NCBI GenBank assembly: GCA_029571215.1
Contig: JAKPTE010000009.1
Coordinates: 1 to 64,000, forward strand
Length of the DNA: 64,000 nucleotides
Origin: Bacteroidota bacterium
GTDB taxonomy: Bacteria > Bacteroidota > Bacteroidia > Bacteroidales > JAAYUG01
Reading direction: 5' to 3'
Under the pieces are notes generated by a model, which did not search any database, had not been told where the DNA came from, and saw nothing but the letters and a program-made list of their open reading frames with translations. This document shows positions 17,290 through 26,265 of the stretch, piece by piece. Position 1 is the first letter of the stretch. Each line of letters begins with the position of its first letter. A program made the translations under genes and the position numbers.

Positions 17290-18621
17290 TTACTGAACCA
17301 TTTCAGGTACATTCAATTCCAGATCTTTTGTCCACAGAAGGCGGTCTTCGGGAGAATACTGCCAGGGCGCCCCGTTGTTTTCCAAATAGCTGAACATGGC
17401 TTTCAGCTCACCCGGAGCTGAACCTTCTTCCATCACCAGGTAGCGGCGCATGTCGACAATCAGGGTCGGGTGGTTGATGAGGATGGGGCATTCGCGGGCA
17501 CAGGCGTTACAGGTGGTACAGGCCCACAGTTCTTCTTCAGTGATATAGGATCGTACAAGCGACTTACCGTCATCGTATTGCTTTCCGTGTTTCAGCATTC
17601 CGGGACCTTTTTCCTTCATTCGGGCACGAAGGTCCATCATGATCTTGCGCGGCGAAAGCCTTTTACCAGTAATGTTGGCCGGACAGACCGATGTACATCG
17701 TCCACATTCGGTGCACGACAGGGCATCGAGATAGTTCTTCCATGTAACATCTTCGCAGTCTTTAACGCCGAAGCGTTCCGGAGGTGCCTGGCTGTCCAAC
17801 GCTGCAAATGCCGTATCGGGATTCAGCATGAGCTTTACCTCGCGCGTCACCTGATCCATGTTGGGCAGTTTTCCGAGCGGGTCGAGTCGGGCCAGAAGCA
17901 CATTGGGCACTGACATAAACACATGGAAATGCTTGGAGTAGGGCAGGATATTGGCGAACAGGAATATCAGCAGGATATGACTCCACCAGAATATTTCATG
18001 CCAGGTGTGCAGTTTCTGAATTTCCATTCCGGCCAACAGCGGTGCAAAATAGTGGCTTACGGGAAATACGCCGGCCATGGGTTCTCCTGTGAGGTTTTTC
18101 ATCTGAACATAGGAGGCATTCATTCCCATCAGCGAAACCATCAGCAGAAGAATGAGAGTAAGGGCTATTTTGGCATCGATGTGGGAAATCTTTTTCATTT
18201 CGATGCCTTCGAAACGACGTACGTGGAGGAAAATTCTTCTGAAAAGAAAGACAAGAATGGAAACCGCCACAAGCAGGGCAAATATATCGCCAGAAGCAAT
18301 AATGATTTTGTAAAGAATACCAAGAGACTGCAGTGATCGTTCAGAGCCCGAAACTCCGTCAATCACCATTTCAATGCTACCGAACAGAATCACACAGAAC
18401 CCCCAGAATACCAGCGCATGGAAAAATCCCAGCAATGGCATTCTGAAAATGCGGGATTGACCGAAGGCAACTTTCAATACCAGTTCAATCCGTTTACCCC
18501 AGTCTTTAACAGGAAAAGCGCGTTTGGTGAGTCGGAAAAACCCGTAAATGCGCCATGCCGTATAGCTGAATACCCCGAGGGTAACCAGCAGGGTGATAAT
18601 GAACGCAATCTGTTTGGTCAT
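17290..18621 (-). CDS. Membrane Fe-S/heme oxidoreductase subunit (NarI-like plus 2x[4Fe-4S])
   Basis: A 443-residue inner-membrane protein. The N-terminal half has about six hydrophobic helices (residues 5-25, 65-90, 105-130, 150-170, 215-235 and others) resembling the NarI/HdrE cytochrome-b-type domain. The C-terminal cytoplasmic half carries two [4Fe-4S] motifs, CTECGRCTSVCP near residue 296 and CTTCNACARECP near 362. It is positioned between etfA (7 bp upstream) and the CCG protein (5 bp downstream). The expected role is to take electrons from ETF and reduce menaquinone. Heme ligation by histidines in the helices is likely but not proven from sequence. Confidence 0.87.
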   Translation of the reverse strand: MTKQIAFIITLLVTLGVFSYTAWRIYGFFRLTKRAFPVKDWGKRIELVLKVAFGQSRIFRMPLLGFFHALVFWGFCVILFGSIEMVIDGVSGSERSLQSLGILYKIIIASGDIFALLVAVSILVFLFRRIFLHVRRFEGIEMKKISHIDAKIALTLILLLMVSLMGMNASYVQMKNLTGEPMAGVFPVSHYFAPLLAGMEIQKLHTWHEIFWWSHILLIFLFANILPYSKHFHVFMSVPNVLLARLDPLGKLPNMDQVTREVKLMLNPDTAFAALDSQAPPERFGVKDCEDVTWKNYLDALSCTECGRCTSVCPANITGKRLSPRKIMMDLRARMKEKGPGMLKHGKQYDDGKSLVRSYITEEELWACTTCNACARECPILINHPTLIVDMRRYLVMEEGSAPGELKAMFSYLENNGAPWQYSPEDRLLWTKDLELNVPEMVQ

Positions 18622-18628
18622 GCAGAAA

Positions 18629-19600
18629 CTATTTGTGTTTTATTTCTTTCACGGCTTCCACCAGTTTGGGAAGAACTTTCATGGCATCGCCCACGATGCC
18701 GTACTGGGCTGCTTCGAAAATGGGTGCGTCTTTGTCGGTGTTGATGGCAACTATAACTTTGGATGAGCTGACGCCGGCCAGATGCTGTGTGGCTCCGGAA
18801 ATTCCGACAGCAATATAGAGGTTGGGGGCTATGATTTTACCCGTTTGTCCTGTATGTTCTTCATGGGGTCTCCATCCTTCGTCGGATACAGGACGGGAGC
18901 AGGCTGTTGCACCGCCAAGAAGGTCGGCCAATTCGACCAGCGGCCCCCAGTTGTCAGGCGATTTCATTCCACGGCCGCCTGATACAACAATTTCGGCATC
19001 AGTGAGCAGGAGTTTGCCTGTTTGTTTCTGTACTTCGCTAACAGAAGTTTTCACCAGGGCAGAATCAATTGAAACCGAAATGGTTTCAATGGAAGGAGTA
19101 CCCGGATTTTCTACAAGGCCAAAGGAATTTTGCGCCAGGGTAAGAATTCTGACAGGGGTTTTGATTTCTACATGGGCAAAAGCATTGCCTGAAAAGGCTC
19201 GCTTGTACACCACAAAAGGGCTTGTGCTGAGGGGTAATTTGCTGATACCGGCACCCAGTCCCGCTTTCAGTTTCACCGAAAGCCTGGGCGCAACGGCTTT
19301 GCCCAAATTGTTGTTGGACAGCACAACCACTTCGGCCTTTTCCCTGGTGGCCACCTGTGCAATAGCCTCGGTATAGGCCTGGCTGTCAAATACCTGAAGA
19401 GCAGGATCTGCAAGGGATAGAATTCTCCTGGCTCCGTAATTTCCCAGTTTTTCCAGTTCCGCAGATGCCACGTTCCCGATGCTCAGAACCACCAGCGGTT
19501 TGCCAAGCATATTGGCCAGGTTTGCTCCGTAGGAAACCAGTTCAAAAGAGAGTTTTTTAAAGGAACCATCCCAATTTTCGGTATATACCAGTACTGCCAT
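18629..19600 (-). CDS. etfA: Electron transfer flavoprotein, alpha subunit
   Basis: A 323-residue FAD-binding subunit of ETF. The C-terminal FAD domain shows VVSGGRGMKSPDNWG, CSRPVSDEGW, HTGQTGKIIAPNLYIAVGIS and the ending VAINTDKDAPIFEAAQYGIV, all hallmark segments. The N-terminal domain is the usual Rossmann-like fold. With EtfB it accepts electrons from acyl-CoA dehydrogenase. It follows etfB by 36 bp and precedes the membrane oxidoreductase by 7 bp, a compact operon for beta-oxidation electron flow. Confidence 0.96.
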   Translation of the reverse strand: MAVLVYTENWDGSFKKLSFELVSYGANLANMLGKPLVVLSIGNVASAELEKLGNYGARRILSLADPALQVFDSQAYTEAIAQVATREKAEVVVLSNNNLGKAVAPRLSVKLKAGLGAGISKLPLSTSPFVVYKRAFSGNAFAHVEIKTPVRILTLAQNSFGLVENPGTPSIETISVSIDSALVKTSVSEVQKQTGKLLLTDAEIVVSGGRGMKSPDNWGPLVELADLLGGATACSRPVSDEGWRPHEEHTGQTGKIIAPNLYIAVGISGATQHLAGVSSSKVIVAINTDKDAPIFEAAQYGIVGDAMKVLPKLVEAVKEIKHK

Positions 19601-19636
19601 AGGAATTTTCGTTATTGGTTAAAGGATTAAAGGGTA

Positions 19637-20386
19637 TTACAAAACTTTTGCTTCGTTCTGGAGCAGTTCAATAAGTTGTTTCGGATTCTCCGGATCGACA
19701 AAAGTGCATTTTTTCCGGGCAGGGGGAAGTTCAAATTCCTGCACGGAGGTTAAAGGTTCTATGGAAACAGGTTCAAGAACTTTGATGGGTTTGGTGCGGG
19801 CTGTCATAATACCCCGCATGGACGCGATGCGCGGCTCTTTTGCAATACCTTTCTGCACGATGGCAACAAAAGGCACAGGTACTGCAACAGTTTCCCTGCC
19901 TCCGTCCACTTCGCGTGTCAATACCGGCTTGCCTTCCATGATGTTGATCGAAGAAACAGACGAAACCGAAGGAATGCCGAGAAATTCAGCCAGCATGCCG
20001 CCAACGGCGGAATTGTTATAGTCGCTCGATTCTATCCCGCAGAAAATAATATCAAAGGGATTGGCTTTTACCACTTCCGCCAGCTGGGCAGCCACAAAAT
20101 AAGCATCGCCCGGTTCGGCATTCACCCTGAACGCTTCATCAGCTCCTATTGCCAGTGCTTTTCTGATGGTGGGTTCGGCTGATACCAGCCCTACATGGGC
20201 CACGGCAACTGTTTGGATACCATTCGCCGGATCATCTTTCAATTCAAGGGCCCGGGTAAGGGAAAGCTCATCCCATGGATTGATGACCCACTGAATGCCG
20301 TTTGTGTCAAGCTTTTTATTGTTATCGACAAACCGCACCCGTGTGGTGGTGTCAGGAACATTGCTGATGCATACCAGTATTTTCAT
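19637..20386 (-). CDS. etfB: Electron transfer flavoprotein, beta subunit
   Basis: A 249-residue ETF beta subunit, which binds AMP in canonical ETF. It begins MKILVCISNVPDTTTRVRF, has the family segment WVINPWDELSLTRALELKD, and carries EVDGGRETVAVPVPFVAIV and the ETF-beta signature region RIASMRGIMTARTKPI. It is the first gene of the five-gene minus-strand operon (etfB, etfA, membrane Fe-S protein, CCG protein, acyl-CoA dehydrogenase). A near-consensus promoter lies about 77 bp upstream. I cannot tell from sequence whether this ETF is the simple or the bifurcating (extra FAD) type. Confidence 0.96.
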   Translation of the reverse strand: MKILVCISNVPDTTTRVRFVDNNKKLDTNGIQWVINPWDELSLTRALELKDDPANGIQTVAVAHVGLVSAEPTIRKALAIGADEAFRVNAEPGDAYFVAAQLAEVVKANPFDIIFCGIESSDYNNSAVGGMLAEFLGIPSVSSVSSINIMEGKPVLTREVDGGRETVAVPVPFVAIVQKGIAKEPRIASMRGIMTARTKPIKVLEPVSIEPLTSVQEFELPPARKKCTFVDPENPKQLIELLQNEAKVL

Positions 20387-20462
20387 AATGAAATGTGGAT
20401 TTATTATATTAAATGCCTGATATATAGGTTAATAATTGCATGTTGTACGGCATGCCTGCCTG

Positions 20463-20492
20463 CAAATATAACGGAAAATTGAAAAAAGCAAA
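20463..20492 (-). promoter_or_regulatory. Promoter of the etfBA/acyl-CoA dehydrogenase operon
   Basis: On the minus strand, TTTG (20489-20492), 18 bases, then TATATTTG (20463-20470) matches the Bacteroidota consensus TTTG-N19-TAnnTTTG closely. It leaves a leader of about 70 bases before etfB. Confidence 0.6.
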
Positions 20493-20534
20493 GAAAGTGC
20501 TTTGAAGGAAGATAGTAAACACAGCTTCTCGTTT

Positions 20535-20542
20535 TATCTTTG
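20535..20542 (+). promoter_or_regulatory. -7 promoter box upstream of solute-binding protein
   Basis: TATCTTTG matches TAnnTTTG exactly and lies 40 bp before the ATG at 20583. The nearest TTTG (20501-20504) is 30 bp upstream, too far for a normal -33 box, so the assignment is moderate. Confidence 0.4.
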
Positions 20543-20582
20543 ATGCGATATGATGATTTCTTTATGTTAGGAAAAAATCGCT

Positions 20583-22274
20583 ATGTTCATGCGGAGTCGT
20601 AGGAATAGCATATTTAACGGATGCTTTGATCTGGACATTGGCACCAAATGGCTTCTGTTGATTCCGCTTGTGCTCTGCCTGTGCTGTTCGCAGAAAGAAA
20701 TCACTAATAGGGTTTCTGTATTCCGTTACAACGAATCCAAGGGCATTGCCACCCTCGATCCGGCCTATGCACGGTACCAGGCCCTGGTGTGGCCGGTATC
20801 CCAGTTATACAACGGATTGCTCGAATTATCCGACTCGTTGGCAATTGTCCCTTCCCTTGCCCGAAGATGGAATGTAAGTAAGGATGGCACCGCTTACACC
20901 TTTCAACTCCGGACGGATGTCTTTTTTCATGACGATTCGGCTTTTACCGCCGGGAAAGGAAGAAAGCTGACAGCGTACGATGTGGAGTACAGCCTTTGCC
21001 GCCTTACCGATCCATCGGTTGCTTCTCCGGGAAGCTGGACCTGGAATGAGGTGTATCAAAACAAAACAGGCACCAACAGAGGAATTAAAGTGCTGAACGA
21101 TTCGACGCTTGTTATTTACCTGAAACGTCCTTTTCCTCCCTTTGCCGGAATTCTTGCAACTCCATACTGTTATATTGTTCCCCGTGAGGCAGTGGAAAAA
21201 TACGGGCGCGATTTCCGGTCGCATCCCGTCGGAACAGGTCCTTTCCGGCTGAAGGCCTGGTACGAAGGCGAAAAGCTAATCCTTGTGCGTAATGAAAAGT
21301 ATTTTGAAAAGGATGCTTCAGGTCGTGCACTGCCTTACCTTGATGCGGTTGCCATTTCCTTCATTCCCGACAAGCAGTCCGAATTTCTTGAATTTCTGAA
21401 AGGGAATCTCGATTTTATCTCCGGGGTGAATGCAGCCTTTAAGGATGAGCTAATCACACGTTCCGGCAGACTGAACCCAAAATACGCAGGGAAAATCGTT
21501 CTGGAAACAGGCCCTTACCTTAATACGGAATACATTGGTTTTCTTACTGATACAACTCTTCCGCAGGTCAAAAACAGTGCTGTACGGTACAAACTGGTGC
21601 GTCAGGCATTGAACTATGGATTTGACAGGGTGAAAATGATCCGGTATCTGCGCAATGGAATGGGCACGCCTGCCCTGCACGGATTTGTTCCGGTCGGTTT
21701 GCCGTCCTTTACCGATACGTTGAAAGGATACTTCTATGATCCGGAAAAGGCACGTGAGCTGTTGAAAAAGGCTGGTTTCCCCGAAGGGAAAGGATTACCT
21801 CCGATTACCATTCTCACCACAGGCGATTATGTGGACCTGATTGAATTCATTCAGCATGAAACAGCTGCTCTGGGGATTCAGATCCGAATTGAGGTAGCCA
21901 ATGGTCCCGTATTCAGGGAATCCGTATCCAACGCGCGGGCGGCTAGTTTCAGGGGTTCCTGGGTTGCTGATTACCCGGATGCAGAAAATTACCTTGCCTT
22001 ATTTTACAGCAGAAATTTCAGTCCGGCGGGCCCCAACTATTTTCATTTCCGCAATGCAGAATTTGATCGCCTGTATGAACAGGCTGCCGTTACAAACGAT
22101 GAGGCAGCCCGGTTTGCCTTATACCGGAAAATGGACAGGATCATTATCGATGAAGCACCTGTGATTCCTCTGTTTTACGACAGGGTTGTCCGTTTTGTTC
22201 ATTCAGGAATTAGCGGAATGGACAGCAATCCAATGAATGTCCTGGTTTTGAAAAAAGTTGCAAAATATCAATAA
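20583..22274 (+). CDS. Family 5 extracellular solute-binding lipoprotein (peptide ABC type)
   Basis: A 563-residue SBP_bac_5 protein of the OppA/DppA class. The N-terminus has a 22-residue lead, then a hydrophobic core ending LVLCLCC, a plausible lipobox at C34 or C35, so it is likely a lipoprotein. Family segments include LVWPVSQLYNGLLELSD, WNVSKDGTAYTFQLRTDVFFHDD, AYDVEYSLCRLTDPS, HPVGTGPFRLKAWYEGEKLILVRNEKYF and APVIPLFYDRVVRFV. It would deliver peptides or similar ligands to an ABC importer. No permease or ATPase is next to it, so it is an orphan binding protein. The downstream trypsin-fold gene has its own promoter inside the last bases of this gene. Confidence 0.9.
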   Translation: MFMRSRRNSIFNGCFDLDIGTKWLLLIPLVLCLCCSQKEITNRVSVFRYNESKGIATLDPAYARYQALVWPVSQLYNGLLELSDSLAIVPSLARRWNVSKDGTAYTFQLRTDVFFHDDSAFTAGKGRKLTAYDVEYSLCRLTDPSVASPGSWTWNEVYQNKTGTNRGIKVLNDSTLVIYLKRPFPPFAGILATPYCYIVPREAVEKYGRDFRSHPVGTGPFRLKAWYEGEKLILVRNEKYFEKDASGRALPYLDAVAISFIPDKQSEFLEFLKGNLDFISGVNAAFKDELITRSGRLNPKYAGKIVLETGPYLNTEYIGFLTDTTLPQVKNSAVRYKLVRQALNYGFDRVKMIRYLRNGMGTPALHGFVPVGLPSFTDTLKGYFYDPEKARELLKKAGFPEGKGLPPITILTTGDYVDLIEFIQHETAALGIQIRIEVANGPVFRESVSNARAASFRGSWVADYPDAENYLALFYSRNFSPAGPNYFHFRNAEFDRLYEQAAVTNDEAARFALYRKMDRIIIDEAPVIPLFYDRVVRFVHSGISGMDSNPMNVLVLKKVAKYQ

Positions 22275-22281
22275 TCTCTTA

Positions 22282-22289
22282 TATCTTTG
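22282..22289 (+). promoter_or_regulatory. -7 promoter box for trypsin-fold protein gene
   Basis: TATCTTTG matches TAnnTTTG exactly, just after the stop codon of the solute-binding gene. A GTTG at 22257-22260 could serve as a weak -33 element with 21-bp spacing. Transcription would begin near 22294, downstream of the possible ATG at 22258, which supports the ATG at 22387 as the true start. Confidence 0.45.
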
Positions 22290-22386
22290 TCCGTATCAAA
22301 ACGAAAAGGATCCGGGGTGTGCGGCAAGGCACGTTCAAAGAGCAGACAGGACCCCGATAGTATTGTCGAACAAACAACATTTACAG

Positions 22387-23202
22387 ATGGTGCATCTTGC
22401 TTCCTTGTGGAAAAAATGCCATGCTTCTGTCTGCTCTCTTAACTATATAAACAAAGACGGAATCCGCGGGGTTATTGCTACCGGATTTAAGTTGAACCAT
22501 TTTATCATCACTGACGATTATACCTTTCAACAGCAGGATTTCGGTGAGGTACAGATCTATTTTGTTGCTGAAGACGGGATTACCGTAACTGCCAGCAAGA
22601 CCCTTTCCTTCGGAGATTTTTCGCGTCGTATTCTTAATGCCGCCATCGAAGATTATCAGGGTTTTCTTGTTATTGATGCCGGTTTCGAGGAATTTGAAAA
22701 CATTCCCGCGCTTGAAATAGAAAAGGAATTGGTCAGGTACAACGGCGACCCGGTTGCTGTTCTGGGATACCGTTATGACCAGTGCAATTTATCCATAATG
22801 AGCGGTATCATTTCGTCGCAGTATTACAGGAATAACCATCGTCTCATTGAAATCGACACCACCATCCGTCAGGGTTGCTCAGGTGCCCCGCTTCTGCATG
22901 CCGAAACCGGAAAAGTTATCGGGATTGTGGGCTACAGGCTTGCTTCCATGCAACGTTCCTACAATCAAATAATTAAAATTATCAACGATAACCTCAAAAT
23001 GCTGAAAGATGCGGAAGGGAAAATTACCATTCAGGAAATTGACCCCATCCAGGTACTTACGGCAAACCAGAACCAGATTAAACACATGGTGCGGCTTTTC
23101 TTTAAAGCCACTGATATACGTACAGCTATTGCCTACGATGTTCAGCATCTGAAGGATTATCTCCACGACATGCATCTTGACGCGGATGAAAAAAGCAGGT
23201 AA
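22387..23202 (+). CDS. Trypsin-fold (chymotrypsin-like) protein lacking catalytic His
   Basis: A 271-residue protein with no signal peptide. Residues about 10-190 follow the two-barrel serine protease pattern. ATGFKLNHFIITDDYTF corresponds to the His-bearing segment (usual form TNNHV), and QGCSGAPLLHAETGKVIGIVGYR to the nucleophile segment, with S165. At the catalytic His position there is Y45, so the triad appears incomplete. The C-terminal 80 residues are helical (KIINDNLKMLKDAE, QNQIKHMVRLFFKATDI) and unrecognised. A start at 22258 would overlap the preceding gene and precede the promoter. It may be a binding or scaffold pseudo-protease; alternatively my alignment of the His position could be off by a residue or two, though no His lies near it on that strand. 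Confidence 0.65.
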   Translation: MVHLASLWKKCHASVCSLNYINKDGIRGVIATGFKLNHFIITDDYTFQQQDFGEVQIYFVAEDGITVTASKTLSFGDFSRRILNAAIEDYQGFLVIDAGFEEFENIPALEIEKELVRYNGDPVAVLGYRYDQCNLSIMSGIISSQYYRNNHRLIEIDTTIRQGCSGAPLLHAETGKVIGIVGYRLASMQRSYNQIIKIINDNLKMLKDAEGKITIQEIDPIQVLTANQNQIKHMVRLFFKATDIRTAIAYDVQHLKDYLHDMHLDADEKSR

Positions 23203-23216
23203 AGGTTCCGGCTCCT

Positions 23217-23426
23217 TCAGTCAGCTTGTTTTTTCTCAATCTCCTTCAGTATATTGCTTACTTCTTCTTCGGTATTCCGCAGTTTTTCCCGGCAGTAATT
23301 GATCAGAAAGGAAACTCTTTTCACCTTATCGGAAAGTTCATCCACATCGAGTTCTTCCTGTTCAATTTTTCTGATGATTTCTTCAATTTCGGCGATTGCT
23401 TCGCCATAACTGATTTTTTTTGCCAT
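23217..23426 (-). CDS. xseB: Exodeoxyribonuclease VII small subunit
   Basis: A 69-residue helical protein typical of XseB: YGEAIAEIEEIIRKIEQEELDVDELSDKVKR followed by a second helix, the usual two-helix architecture at family length. Several copies bind the coiled-coil stalk of XseA to form the nuclease that degrades single-stranded DNA to short oligonucleotides. It lies 13 bp after a large sensor kinase gene, which separates it from xseA (26266-27654); in most genomes the two subunit genes are adjacent. Confidence 0.93.
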   Translation of the reverse strand: MAKKISYGEAIAEIEEIIRKIEQEELDVDELSDKVKRVSFLINYCREKLRNTEEEVSNILKEIEKKQAD

Positions 23427-23439
23427 AATTCAGTATTCT

Positions 23440-26190
23440 TCATTCGGAAGGTAAAGGTAATGTAAAAGTAACGACAGTGCCTTTTCCGGGCTCACTTTCT
23501 GCCCGGATGGTACCTCCATGTTTTTCGGTGAATTCCCTGCAGAGGATCAGGCCGAGGCCGGAGCCTTTTTCCTGGTTGGTGCCTTCAGAGGCAGGCATCC
23601 GGTTTTTATCCGAGAATAAACGCTTTACCTGTTCAGGTTGCATTCCGATGCCGGTATCTTTAATCATGACCTCTAGATTTCCATTGGATCGGGCGGAAGA
23701 AATTTCGATGGTACCTCCGTTGGCAGTGAATTTCAGTGCGTTGGAAAGTAAATTCCGTATAATAACCGTAACCATGTTGGCATCGGCCATCACAAAGGTT
23801 CCCACGGGAATACTGTTGCGGAGAGAGATGTTCTTGCTGGCAGCATGGGTGTGTATAAGCTTCAGGGTCTTTTCAGCAATTTCATGAACATCAACCGTCT
23901 GTGGATGGAATGGAACGGAACCGCTTTGTGAACGTGCCCAGTAAAGCAGGTTGTCGAGCAGGTCGTACAGCTGCCGGGCCGATTGGCGTATGAGGGAATT
24001 GATCTGGTGCAACTCCTCCCTGCTGATACTTTCGGGCCTGCGTTCAATGATATCGGTAAATCCTATGATTCCTGACAGAGGATTACGAATATCGTGCGCT
24101 ATGATGCTGATGAACTTATCTTTGGTCTGATTGATTTTTTTGAGGTTTTCTTCCGATTCAGCGAGCTGGCTATTGATTTTCCGTATGGTTTCATTTTGTT
24201 CTGCCAGCACAGCTGCAGATTTTCTTTTTATAGAATATTGCCGGTAGCCCAGTACCAGGATGACCAGGATTAATACCATTACCAGCACCAGCAAGCGGTT
24301 AATATTTTTCTGTCGCGAAAGGGCCACCAGGGCCATCGCCTGTTCCTGCTCCAGCGATTCAATCCTCTGCGTCACTTTTTTTAACTGTTCATCACGTAGT
24401 TTGATTTCAAAATTGATCTGGCTGAACAGTATCTGCTGTTTTTCCTTCTCTGCATAAATGCTGTCGTGCAAATCCATATAGCGGCGGTAAAGCGACAGAG
24501 CTTTGCGGAAGTTGTTGTTTTGTTCGTAATAACCGGCCAGTGCAAGGACAGAGGGTTGCAATACTTCCCTGTTGCCGGTTTTTTCTGCTGCTTCCAGCGA
24601 GCCGAGGTAAAGTTCCTCCATTCCGTGATTACCGGATTGCATCAGTAGATCGGCTTTTTTCCTCAATCCCATAGCCAGAGAAGGGAAATCGGAATATTTA
24701 CGGGCGAGAAGAATGAGGGAATCAAAGCATGTTGCCGCTTCATTCAGGCGACCTGACCGAACCAGAAGACTACCTTTTTCGTTCCAAACCGAAATACTGC
24801 CTTTTTCGTCCCCGGCTTTTTTGTACATGCGGAGAGCCTCGTTGAAATAACGGATTGCTTCATCATTCCTCCCTGCCAGGGAACTTGCCCTGCCTGTATT
24901 TTTAAGGTACAGGGCTTCGCTGGTATAGTCATTTACTAATGAAATGGTTTCGTATGCTTTTCTGTAAGTAGAGAGGGCTGCCGATGGATTGCCGGCTGCG
25001 AGGAGGGCATTGCCCCATTGGTTCAGAAGATAGGCTTTCCGTTCCGGCCCTGCCCGTTCAGGCAACATGTTGGCTGCTTTTTCATAATAACTGCTGCTTT
25101 TTCCGTAGTCACCAATTTTGTAAAACAATCCGCCCAGGGCTGAGTAGGCCTGCGAGGAGGACATGGAATCGGAAATGCCCAGGGCCGAAAGCAAGGCTTT
25201 CAGAAAGTATTCGTGTGCCTGAACGTATTCTCCGGATGCAAGTAGCGCATTTCCCGCCTGGATGCCGGCATTGGCCACAATGGATGAATCGCCCAGAGCC
25301 CGGGCCAGGTCACAGGCCATGCCGGAGGCTTCCGTTGCTTTTTCCGGTTGACGGAGATCACGGTACACCTGGATCAGATTTATGAGGGAGCCGGTTGCAC
25401 CCAAAGTATCTCCCGCCGAAAGCCTGATTTTCCATGCCCTGGTATAATAGTCTTCGGCCTCTTTCAGCCTGGCTCTTCTGAAATAATACACCCCGAGATA
25501 ATGAAATGCACCAGCTTCTCCAAGCGGGTTTTTCAATCCCGCGTAATGTTCAAGGCTTCTTCTGAAATACTCCTCGGCCTGGTCGAACCGGTTCATGTCA
25601 GTATGCACAATACCCAGATTGATCAGTGTTTGCCCGATCGCATTATCATCATGTACGGTACGGTACAGATTCAGAGCACTGGTAAACAGGTTCAGTGCAT
25701 TGTCGTAATCATGCTTCTTCCAGGCAATGCTTCCCATCTGGCTATAACAGCCGGCTATTCCTGCCGTATCGTGCAGTTGCGAGTAAATTTCCAGAGCGCG
25801 TTGCGCCGCTTTTTCTGCGGGCCCGAGATAGTTCTTTTCCTTATCAGCTTTTGTCTTTAACAAATAAAACTTCCCTGCCAAGGTATTCATATCGTTCTCA
25901 TGCACCATGCCGGAAGCTTTGTTGAGAACTTTATCTGCCTGCTGCACTGCATTCATTTCAAGCCAGGCTTCGGCTTCGTTCAGCAGGGCAGTGAGCATGG
26001 CTTTGTGGTTATTTTTCCTTTGAGCCTCCATGAAGTCTGAGGACGCCCGTTCTGCTATTTTCCGCAATTGGGCGGGAGATAAAACCACAACTGCTGTATC
26101 CTTTGGCGCAGGTGGAGTTTCACCCCATAAATCCACTAAAAATGTAAGGGAAAAAAGAAAAACAGGAAGGATGCAGCGGAATATTTTCAT
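23440..26190 (-). CDS. TPR-containing sensor histidine kinase
   Basis: A 916-residue sensor kinase. A signal peptide (MKIFRCILPVFLFSLTFLV) leads into a periplasmic region with about ten tetratricopeptide repeats (roughly residues 60-540), e.g. AGCYSQMGSIAWKKHDYDNA. Then come a coiled coil, one transmembrane helix (about 630-653, LLVLVMVLILVILVLGY), a second coiled coil, HisKA with IIAHDIRNPLSGIIG (His near 697), and HATPase with VIIRNLLSNALKFT, DTGIGM and GSGLGLILCREF. There is no receiver domain and no response regulator nearby. The ATG at 26190 puts the signal at the N-terminus; the longer reading from 26256 adds 22 residues. It sits between xseA and xseB in one apparent operon. The signal sensed is unknown. 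Confidence 0.9.
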   Translation of the reverse strand: MKIFRCILPVFLFSLTFLVDLWGETPPAPKDTAVVVLSPAQLRKIAERASSDFMEAQRKNNHKAMLTALLNEAEAWLEMNAVQQADKVLNKASGMVHENDMNTLAGKFYLLKTKADKEKNYLGPAEKAAQRALEIYSQLHDTAGIAGCYSQMGSIAWKKHDYDNALNLFTSALNLYRTVHDDNAIGQTLINLGIVHTDMNRFDQAEEYFRRSLEHYAGLKNPLGEAGAFHYLGVYYFRRARLKEAEDYYTRAWKIRLSAGDTLGATGSLINLIQVYRDLRQPEKATEASGMACDLARALGDSSIVANAGIQAGNALLASGEYVQAHEYFLKALLSALGISDSMSSSQAYSALGGLFYKIGDYGKSSSYYEKAANMLPERAGPERKAYLLNQWGNALLAAGNPSAALSTYRKAYETISLVNDYTSEALYLKNTGRASSLAGRNDEAIRYFNEALRMYKKAGDEKGSISVWNEKGSLLVRSGRLNEAATCFDSLILLARKYSDFPSLAMGLRKKADLLMQSGNHGMEELYLGSLEAAEKTGNREVLQPSVLALAGYYEQNNNFRKALSLYRRYMDLHDSIYAEKEKQQILFSQINFEIKLRDEQLKKVTQRIESLEQEQAMALVALSRQKNINRLLVLVMVLILVILVLGYRQYSIKRKSAAVLAEQNETIRKINSQLAESEENLKKINQTKDKFISIIAHDIRNPLSGIIGFTDIIERRPESISREELHQINSLIRQSARQLYDLLDNLLYWARSQSGSVPFHPQTVDVHEIAEKTLKLIHTHAASKNISLRNSIPVGTFVMADANMVTVIIRNLLSNALKFTANGGTIEISSARSNGNLEVMIKDTGIGMQPEQVKRLFSDKNRMPASEGTNQEKGSGLGLILCREFTEKHGGTIRAESEPGKGTVVTFTLPLPSE

Positions 26191-26265
26191 AGGTGTATAA
26201 TGGAGTGGAATCGAATTATTGCAGCTCATCGTGATAACAAAAATAGGGAATTCCAATTCAAAGTA

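Noticed and set aside
22258-22386. N-terminal extension of the trypsin-fold protein
   Set aside because: It overlaps the preceding gene and begins upstream of the predicted -7 box; the extension is not protease-like.
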